Of a stretch of DNA of 64,000 bases, positions 57,335 to 64,000 are shown piece by piece. The position numbers were made by a program, and so were the translations under genes. How positions within the stretch are numbered: position 1 is the stretch's first letter; each line of letters starts with the position of its first letter. Location: NCBI RefSeq assembly GCF_011400295.1, contig NZ_CP049859.1, positions 434,001 to 498,000 of the forward strand, in the 5' to 3' direction. Below the pieces are notes generated by a model, which saw nothing but the letters and a program-made list of their open reading frames with translations, had not been told where the DNA came from and ran no database searches. Source of the DNA: Erysipelothrix sp. HDW6A. Lineage in GTDB: Bacteria > Bacillota_I > Bacilli_A > Erysipelotrichales > Erysipelotrichaceae.

Positions 57335-57928
57335 TTGATTGGACTAGAGTACATTTTAAACCTCTTTAATCTTCAGCATATAGAACTTGCAGAAAAACTT
57401 GGCATTAGAAAACAAAATATAAACATGTGGGTGAAAGGGCGGCAGAACATTCCAAAGAAATATCTACCAGTTTTAGAAGAACTCTTTGGTATCGATCAGT
57501 CCTATTTTGGACGTGAGCTTACAGAAATTGATCAGTTAGAGATCCAGAAGGAAAAGCTGAAAAGAGAGCTTAAGCCTGTAATCAAGAAGCATGAACAGCA
57601 GTTTTCTTTGGGTGAGATTAATGATCTTGTTGAAGTTCCCATCTACGACAAAGAAGAAATGAATGCCATAGAACGAGATATTGAGAAAGCGAAATTGGTA
57701 TCAAGATTTAAGGCCGCAATGGATATAGTAGATAATAATCCATATTTAGAGACCTACAAGCTCATCGTAGAACTGCTTGAAAAAGTACAGCATGAATCCG
57801 TTCTACACAAAACGATTGAAGCGCTAGCTCATTATTATGAAGTCTTGCCTGATTGGGTAAACAGCGAACCGGAACAAGAAGGCTTTGAAGGTGAAATATT
57901 CGAAGTCTTTGATGATCATAACTATTAA
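57335..57928 (+). CDS. XRE-family regulator of the type I R-M locus
   Basis: 197 residues from TTG 57335, directly after AGGAGGTGA. N-terminal HTH (about 12-60; IELAEKLGIRKQNINMWVKGR), then a helical dimerisation region. First gene of the restriction-modification island; hsdM starts 18 bp after it. Likely a repressor that sets expression of the modification and restriction subunits through the palindrome at 57260. Confidence 0.88.
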   Translation: MIGLEYILNLFNLQHIELAEKLGIRKQNINMWVKGRQNIPKKYLPVLEELFGIDQSYFGRELTEIDQLEIQKEKLKRELKPVIKKHEQQFSLGEINDLVEVPIYDKEEMNAIERDIEKAKLVSRFKAAMDIVDNNPYLETYKLIVELLEKVQHESVLHKTIEALAHYYEVLPDWVNSEPEQEGFEGEIFEVFDDHNY

Positions 57929-57946
57929 ACATTTGGAGGGAAAAAT

Positions 57947-59470
57947 ATGACTGAGAAAACAGGAAATATTGGATTTGAAGAGACACTTTGGAAAGCGGCC
58001 GATAAATTAAGAGGCAGCATGGATGCCAGTGAATATAAACACGTGGTACTGGGACTCATTTTCCTGAAGTACATATCCGATAAATTCGAAACAAAATTTG
58101 ACGCACTTATTGAAGAAGGTGCAGGCTTTGAAGAAGACCGAGATGAATACGAAGCAGAGAACATCTTCTGGGTTCCAAAAGAGGCTAGGTGGGGCTTCAT
58201 TAAAGACAATGCAAAGGATCCCAAAATCGGTCAGTTTATTGATGATGCCATGATCCTTATTGAAAAAGAGAATACATCTTTAAAGGGTGTACTGGATAAG
58301 CGTTATGCAAGACCCGAAATTGATAAGAGAAGACTTGGAGAACTGATTGACTTAATTTCAACGATAAAGCTTCATCAAAATGGAGAAAAGGACTTACTAG
58401 GAAGAGTGTATGAATACTTCCTTGGACAGTTTGCCAGCGTTGAAGGAAAAGGCGGTGGAGAATTCTATACGCCTACTAGCGTTGTTAAGACCTTAGTTGA
58501 CATGATTGAACCCTACCAAGGCAGAGTTTATGACCCTTGTTGTGGATCCGGAGGTATGTTTGTACAGAGTGAAAAGTTTGTGGAGGATCATCAAGGGAAA
58601 GTTGAAAATCTCTCCATCTATGGTCAGGAAATGAACTCAACAACCTGGAAACTTTGTAAAATGAACTTGGCGATCAGAGGGCTGGATGCCAATTTAGGAC
58701 CACACCATGATGACACTTTCCATCATGATCTTCATAAGACATTAAAGGCAGACTATATCCTTGCCAATCCACCTTTTAACATTAGTGATTGGGGCGGCAA
58801 TCAATTGACGGATGATGTGAGATGGAAGTTTGGTATTCCACCCCAAGGAAATGCCAACTACGCATGGCTTCAGCATATGGTTTATCATCTAGCACCTAAT
58901 GGTAGTGCGGGGATCGTTCTTGCGAATGGCTCACTAAGTACAAACACTTCAAATGAAGGTGAAATAAGAAAGAATTTATTAGAAGGAGATCTGGTCGATG
59001 CTATAGTAGCACTTCCTGATAAATTGTTCTATTCTACAGGTATTCCTGTATCACTATGGATCCTTAACAGAAACAAAAAGGATAATCCGAAGTTTAGATC
59101 AAGAGAACATGAAGTCCTTTTTATTGATGCACGACAGCTAGGAGAAATGATTGATAGAAGACATAGAGAGCTAACGGAAGAAGATGTCAGAAAGATCACT
59201 GAAACCTATCATGAATGGCGAAATATCGATGGGGAATATGAAGACATCAAAGGTTTCTGCAAGTCAGCTAAGATTGAAGACATCAGAGAACATGAATATG
59301 TTCTAACACCTGGAAGATATGTAGGTATAGAAGATGTGGAAGATGATGGTATCCCATTCGATGAAAAAATGGAAAATATGACTTCAGAGTTGGCTGAACT
59401 CTTTGCTAAATCCCGAAAGCTAGAAGATGAGATCAGAAAGAATCTAGGAGGGATTGGGTATGAGTTTTAG
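57947..59470 (+). CDS. hsdM: Type I restriction-modification methyltransferase HsdM
   Basis: 507 residues: N-terminal helical HsdM_N domain, then an N6-adenine methyltransferase domain with SAM motif I (DPCCGSGG at residues 196-203) and catalytic NPPF (274-277). The usual DPACGSGG has Cys in place of Ala, still compatible with activity. Makes the M2S core that methylates the recognition site. Start after TTGGAGGG. Confidence 0.97.
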   Translation: MTEKTGNIGFEETLWKAADKLRGSMDASEYKHVVLGLIFLKYISDKFETKFDALIEEGAGFEEDRDEYEAENIFWVPKEARWGFIKDNAKDPKIGQFIDDAMILIEKENTSLKGVLDKRYARPEIDKRRLGELIDLISTIKLHQNGEKDLLGRVYEYFLGQFASVEGKGGGEFYTPTSVVKTLVDMIEPYQGRVYDPCCGSGGMFVQSEKFVEDHQGKVENLSIYGQEMNSTTWKLCKMNLAIRGLDANLGPHHDDTFHHDLHKTLKADYILANPPFNISDWGGNQLTDDVRWKFGIPPQGNANYAWLQHMVYHLAPNGSAGIVLANGSLSTNTSNEGEIRKNLLEGDLVDAIVALPDKLFYSTGIPVSLWILNRNKKDNPKFRSREHEVLFIDARQLGEMIDRRHRELTEEDVRKITETYHEWRNIDGEYEDIKGFCKSAKIEDIREHEYVLTPGRYVGIEDVEDDGIPFDEKMENMTSELAELFAKSRKLEDEIRKNLGGIGYEF

Positions 59471-60739
59471 TGAGTGGAGAGAAGTAGCATTAAAGGATGT
59501 TATTGAGTTTAATCCTAAAGAATCAATAAAAAAAGGGACAATAACTAAAAAAATTGGAATGGATAAATTGGCACCGTTTCAAAGAAAAATTGATGGATTT
59601 GAATTAGAGGCGTTTAAAGGGGATCAAAGTTTAGAAATGGAGATACTCTTCTTGCGAGAATAACTCCTTGTTTAGAGAACGGAAAAACAGCTCAAGTAAC
59701 GATTTTAGATGATGATGAAGTAGCCTTTGGATCTACAGAGTATATTGTGTTGAGACATAAGATAGGTATTACAGATAATAATTATATTTTTTATTTAGCA
59801 CTATCACAATATGTTCGAGATACTGCAATAAAATCTATGACAGGTACTTCTGGTAGGCAAAGAGCACAAACTGATGTAATCGAGAATACTAAAATAATGC
59901 TTCCCCCGCTAGATGAACAAAAAGCCATTGCCCACATTCTCTCAACCCTAGACGATAAAATAGAAGTCAACAACCAGATCAACAAAACCCTTGAAAATAT
60001 GGCGCAAGCAATTTTTAAGCAATGGTTCGTGGATTTCGAATTTCCCAATGAAGATGGAGAACCATATAAGTCCAGTGGTGGTGAAATGATTGAAAGCGAA
60101 CTTGGGTTGATACCTAAGGGGTGGGAAGTTGGTTGTATTGGTGATTATGTAAAAGTTAAGTCCGGATTTGCATTTAAAAGTGCGTGGTGGACTGAGAAGG
60201 GTGTTCCTGTTGTTAAAATAAAAAGTTTGCAAAATGGAACTATCAATTTTAGTGATGTAGGTTATGTTGATAAGGATAAGGTTGATAAAGCCAGAGAATT
60301 TATAGTAAATGGGGGTGACCTTCTTATAGCAATGACAGGTGCTACGATAGGCAAAATAGGACTTGTACCTAAATATCCTCATAAAATTTTAGTCAATCAG
60401 CGAGTAGGTAAGTTTTTTTTAGGTAATCTACCAATTAAAAAGATATCATTTTTATTCTGTTTAATTAGTCAAAAAACAATATATGATGAAATTGTTTCTA
60501 GGGGAGATGGAAGTGCTCAGCCAAATATAAGTCCTTCGCAAATCGAGAGTATAAAAATCGTATTACCACCTAAAGAGATGATTAATAAGATGAATAATAA
60601 AACACAACAAAATTTTGAAAAAATGATACAAAATTTAAGAGAAAATATGACTTTATCACAATTAAGAGACACTCTCCTCCCAAAACTTATATCAGGAGAA
60701 ATCAGAGTGCCTCTAGAGTCAGAAAGTGATGCATCATGA
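59460..60739 (+). pseudogene. hsdS: Type I specificity subunit HsdS, frameshifted as written
   Basis: Specificity subunit of ~426 residues if one base is restored. ATG 59460 overlaps hsdM by 11 bp and follows AGGAGGG. The first part (to 59663) is TRD1; the G-run at 59619-59622 lacks one G, after which the true frame (GGSKFRNGDTLLARITP) resumes and continues to 60739. The conserved central region ILSTLDDKIEVNNQINKTLENMAQAIFKQWFVDFEF and TRD2 follow. It decides the target sequence, which cannot be read from the protein. The break may be a sequence error. Confidence 0.92.
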
Positions 60740-60915
60740 AATTTGGCATAAGAAAACCAAGCCTAAAAAGAAGAATCTCTGCAAGAACCAGTATCAAAAG
60801 ACAGGTGGTGCACTGTGCAGGGATAAAGATGCCACGGGGATATGGCTTTCTTAAAAATCCCAAGAAAGCAATTTACAACAAAGTATACAATCGGACATCC
60901 TTTGATATATTCTAG
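60736..60915 (+). CDS. Small very basic protein between hsdS and hsdR
   Basis: 59 residues, start overlapping the hsdS stop (ATGA). Rich in Lys/Arg (KRRISARTSIKR) with a Gly/Asn/Lys C-terminus ending in NKVYNRTSFDIF. It recalls small basic proteins seen in Firmicutes phages and mobile islands, but I cannot name a family. Too small for the usual ORF cut-off. Confidence 0.6.
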   Translation: MKFGIRKPSLKRRISARTSIKRQVVHCAGIKMPRGYGFLKNPKKAIYNKVYNRTSFDIF

Positions 60916-60986
60916 ACACTAAAAAAGCTGTTTAAATAATTACTCATTCAAGGTCTATTCGGTGAATGGAGAAGTGGAGGTGCGGG

Positions 60987-61079
60987 GTGATTAATAAAAC
61001 AATAGAATTAAATCAAGTAACTGCTTTGGGAATGCAAATCGAAATGAAAGATTGTCTGGGAGGTGGTAGTGATGAGTAG
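60987..61079 (+). CDS. Possible 30-residue leader peptide overlapping hsdR
   Basis: GTG 60987 after GGAGGTGC; 30 residues ending at TAG inside the hsdR start. Overlap suggests translational coupling to hsdR. Equally it could be chance; no family is recognisable. Confidence 0.3.
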   Translation: MINKTIELNQVTALGMQIEMKDCLGGGSDE

Positions 61080-64000
61080 TGTAAATGGCATTTTTACAGA
61101 AGCGATGCTTGAAGAAGCAGCGATTGAAATTTTAGAAAACCTGGGCTACGATTATGCCTTTGGTCCGGACATCTCTTTAGGTGGAGATTATGAAGAAAGA
61201 AAAGATTATCGTGAGGTGATCCTTTCACATAGAGTGAAAGACGCACTCTTTAAGATCAATCGAGATCTGCCAAGTGAAGCGCTAGAGGAAGCCTATCGTC
61301 AGCTGATTACATTTAACAGTCCAATGCTGGAAGAAAACAATCGCTATTTTCATCAGTTAATGACTGAAGGGATAGAAGTATCCTTTCAGGAAGGTGGCAA
61401 TATCCGTACCAAAAGAGCCTATATTATAGACTTTGAAAATATAAGTAATAATGAATTTGTGGTTGTCAATCAATTTACTATTATAGAAAATGAAGAAAGA
61501 AGACCCGACCTTATCGTCTTTGTGAATGGACTGCCACTTGTGGTCATTGAGTTAAAGTCTGCGAGTGATGAAAATGTAGGGATTGAGGGTGCCTATAATC
61601 AGATTCAGACTTACAAGAGAGATATTCCATCTCTATTCAATTATAATGCCTTTTGTGTTATTTCAGATGGGATCAATGCCAAAGCTGGCACCATTACCTC
61701 CAATGAAGAGTGGTTTATGAACTGGAGAACCGTTGATGGCGAGAATATTGCACCTTTATCTGAGCCTCAGTATGAAGTGCTGCTAGGGGTATGTTTCAAA
61801 AGGAAAGATTATTAGATATTATTCAAAACTTCATTCTTTTCCAGGAGTCGAGAGAAGCAGAGAAGGATTTTGAAGGCAAGAAAATAGGAGATAAAAAATC
61901 CATCATAAAAATCTTGGCAGCCTATCATCAGTACTTTGCTGTTAAGAAAGCGATTGAAAAAACAAAAGAAGCAACAAAGGAAGACGGCGATCGTAAGATC
62001 GGTGTTGTTTGGCATACCCAAGGTTCGGGAAAGAGCTTTTCTATGGTGTTCTATACGGGGGCCTTGTGCGGGAACTGAACAATCCAACCATCGTGGTCAT
62101 AACTGATAGAAATGACCTGGATGATCAGCTCTTTACAACCTTCACCAAATCAAAAGATATTTTGCGTCAGATACCTAAACAGGCAACAGTACGAAAACTT
62201 TCAGATAGCCAGAGAACGAATTATGCTAACGGAAATAGCACTGATGTAAATGGACTGTATGATCTTTTGAATGATCGAGAGTCCGGTGGAATTATCTTTA
62301 CGACCATTCAAAAATTCAAACCAGAAGATGGCGAGATGCCAGTACTCACAGATCGTAAGAATGTCATCATCATTGCCGATGAAGCCCACAGAAGCCAATA
62401 TGGATTAGAGGCCAAAGTGGATGCTAAAACGGGTGAAGTGAACTATGGCTATGCGAAATACCTAAGAGACGCACTACCTAACGCCTCCTTTATTGGTTTT
62501 ACAGGGACACCAATTGATCTAGAAGATCGATCAACGGTCGCTATATTTGGTCATACGATCGATACCTATGACATGACCCAGGCGGTAGAAGATGAAGCGA
62601 CGGTACGGATTTATTATGAAAACCGCATCATTAAACTGGAAACAGATGAAGAAGAGCTGACAAAAATTGATGATGAATTTGAAGAAATCACAGAAGGTCA
62701 GGAAGATTTCGAGAAGGATAAAAATAGAGCCAAATGGTCCAGGATGGAGGCCATTGTAGGTTCTCCCAACAGAGTCAAAAAGCTTGCCGAAGATATCGTC
62801 AATCACTACGAAGAAAAAGCGAAGAGTATCGATGGCAAGGCTATGGTTGTCTGCATGAGTCGCAGAATCTGTGTTGATCTTTATGAGGCGATAACAGCAC
62901 TGAGACCTGATTGGCATCATGATGATATTGATAAAGGGAAAATAAAAGTTGTTATGACTGGTAGTGCTGCAGATAATGAAAAGCTTCAGAAGCATTTAGG
63001 TGGTAAACAACGTAGAGAACTGCTTGCAAAACGCATGAAGGATAATAGTGACGAACTTAAAATAGTAATTGTGAGAGATATGTGGCTTACTGGATTTGAT
63101 GTGCCATCCATGCATACCATGTATATTGACAAACCGATGAAAGGTCATAACCTGATGCAAGCCATTGCAAGAGTTAATCGCGTCTTTAAAGAAAAATCTG
63201 GCGGTGTAGTGGTTGACTATATCGGGATTTTAGAAAGCTTAAAGAGCGCACTAAAACAATACACCAATACGGATCGTCAAAATACCGGTATTGATACGGA
63301 TGTTGCAATTGCTGTTATGCTTGAAAAACTGGAAATCTTAAGAGACATGATGCACGGGTACGATTACTCGAAGTACATGGGGAATTCTCAAGTGGAAAGA
63401 ATGCGTACAATTGTAGGCGGTATGGACTTTATTCTTGGGAAGAAAGAAGAGGACCAAAAGGAATTTAAAAAGACAGCTCTGGAACTAGGTAAGGCCCATG
63501 CTCTATGTGCTGCAACGGATAAGGGGAAAGAAAAGGCTCTTGAAGTTAGCTATTTTAAAGCAGTGAAAGCCAGCCTTGTTAAACTGAAAGAAAAAGACAA
63601 AACACCGTTATCAAAAAGAGAAATTGAAGCAAGACTTCATCAAATGTTGGAACGCTCCATCATCTCAGAAGATGTGATTGATGTATTTGATGTAATGGGA
63701 ATCAAAAGGCCGGAGATCTCAATCCTTTCCGAGGAGTTCTTAAAAGAAGTTCAGGAAATGAAGCAGAAGAACTTGGCGGTGGAGATGCTTAAAAAATTAT
63801 TAGAAGGCAACATCAAAACCATGGAAAAACGAAACCTTGTAAAATCGGAAAAATTCTCTGAAAGGCTGACGAAGGCTCTAAACAAGTATCGAAATCAAGC
63901 ACTTACAAATGCTGAAGTCATTGAAGAGCTTGTAAGAATGGCACATGACATTAAAAAAATGCGTGAGGAAGAGGCAGAACTGGGTCTTAGTGACGATGAA
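61072..64000 (+). pseudogene. hsdR: Type I restriction enzyme HsdR (3' end outside window), two frameshifts as written
   Basis: Restriction and translocation subunit, read here for ~975 residues. ATG 61072 follows GGGAGG. N-terminal PD-(D/E)xK nuclease with D146, E160 and K162 (RPDLIVFV, VIELKSA), then SF2 helicase motifs: Walker A (TQGSGKS), DEAH ([11 protein letters not shown]), and GFTGTP and later motifs ([14 protein letters not shown]). Two one-base losses break the frame: the G-run 61786-61789 and near 62064-62073 (ACCTTGTGCGGG region, where LVRELNNP is expected). Thereafter the frame is open to the window edge. With HsdM and HsdS it cuts unmethylated DNA after ATP-driven translocation. 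Confidence 0.93.

Noticed and set aside
59948-60382. 144-residue minus-strand frame in hsdS
   Set aside because: Antisense shadow with no family resemblance.
62531-62995. 154-residue minus-strand frame in hsdR
   Set aside because: Hydrophobic antisense shadow of the helicase region.

Overview
The window is AT-rich, with sparse intergenic space, strong AGGAGG-type ribosome binding sites, intrinsic terminators, an LPSTG-anchored surface protein with InlB-type B-repeats, and a CdaA/CdaR/GlmM cluster. This points to a low-GC Gram-positive chromosome. Gene content and protein style suggest Erysipelotrichia, perhaps Erysipelothrix or a relative. That assignment is inference from memory of protein style, not from a search.

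Layout. 1-2000: the end of one ABC exporter half-subunit gene and a second half-subunit, forming an asymmetric heterodimer. 2109-9465: cdaA-cdaR-glmM (c-di-AMP synthesis and cell wall precursor), a two-component system, a NYN/OST-HTH protein and maf. 9500-12796 (minus strand): a membrane protein, flotillin, a PspC-like protein and a MazG-like pyrophosphohydrolase. 12919-16309: a lipoprotein, then pepV and a YfcC/ArcD-like carrier. 16469-25192: a phosphosugar region with two RpiR regulators, a GH4 6-phospho-glycosidase between two paralogous histidine phosphatases, a SIS protein, a PTS EIIC and a YunD-like metallophosphatase. 25522-26386: a RelE-type toxin-antitoxin pair with a perfect palindrome, and a tRNA-Thr. 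26478-28153: a LytTR regulator with two membrane proteins. 28309-34950: metabolic genes, a TraB-family protein, a GntR regulator, a second PTS EIIC and a GNAT acetyltransferase. 35005-44776: L10 leader, rplJ, rplL, a ybxB-like methyltransferase, rpoB and rpoC. 44892-57034: hydrolases, an FrnE-like oxidoreductase, a 2-hydroxyacid dehydrogenase, an HtrA-type protease, the LPSTG adhesin, tpx, an HNH protein and rlmD. 57260-64000: a type I restriction-modification island (XRE regulator, hsdM, hsdS, small ORFs, hsdR) running off the right edge.

The most important quality observation is that six reading frames breaks occur, each explained by exactly one missing base: the second ABC gene, the SIS gene, rpoB, hsdS and hsdR (twice). 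rpoB is essential, so at least that break is almost certainly an error in the sequence. The others should not be read as true pseudogenes without checking the reads.

The most interesting biology is the regulatory architecture. A 19-bp palindrome overlaps the -35 box of the type I R-M promoter. Inverted repeats lie upstream of the EIIC gene and of the toxin-antitoxin pair. A shared ATAACGGAA box precedes the histidine phosphatase and GH4 genes. Other notable items are a receiver-less LytTR regulator with two membrane proteins of unknown role, a long charged tail on CdaA, a NYN-LOTUS protein translationally coupled to a sensor kinase, and unannotated small ORFs beside PTS and R-M genes. I found no CRISPR array, insertion sequence, prophage module or rRNA gene.
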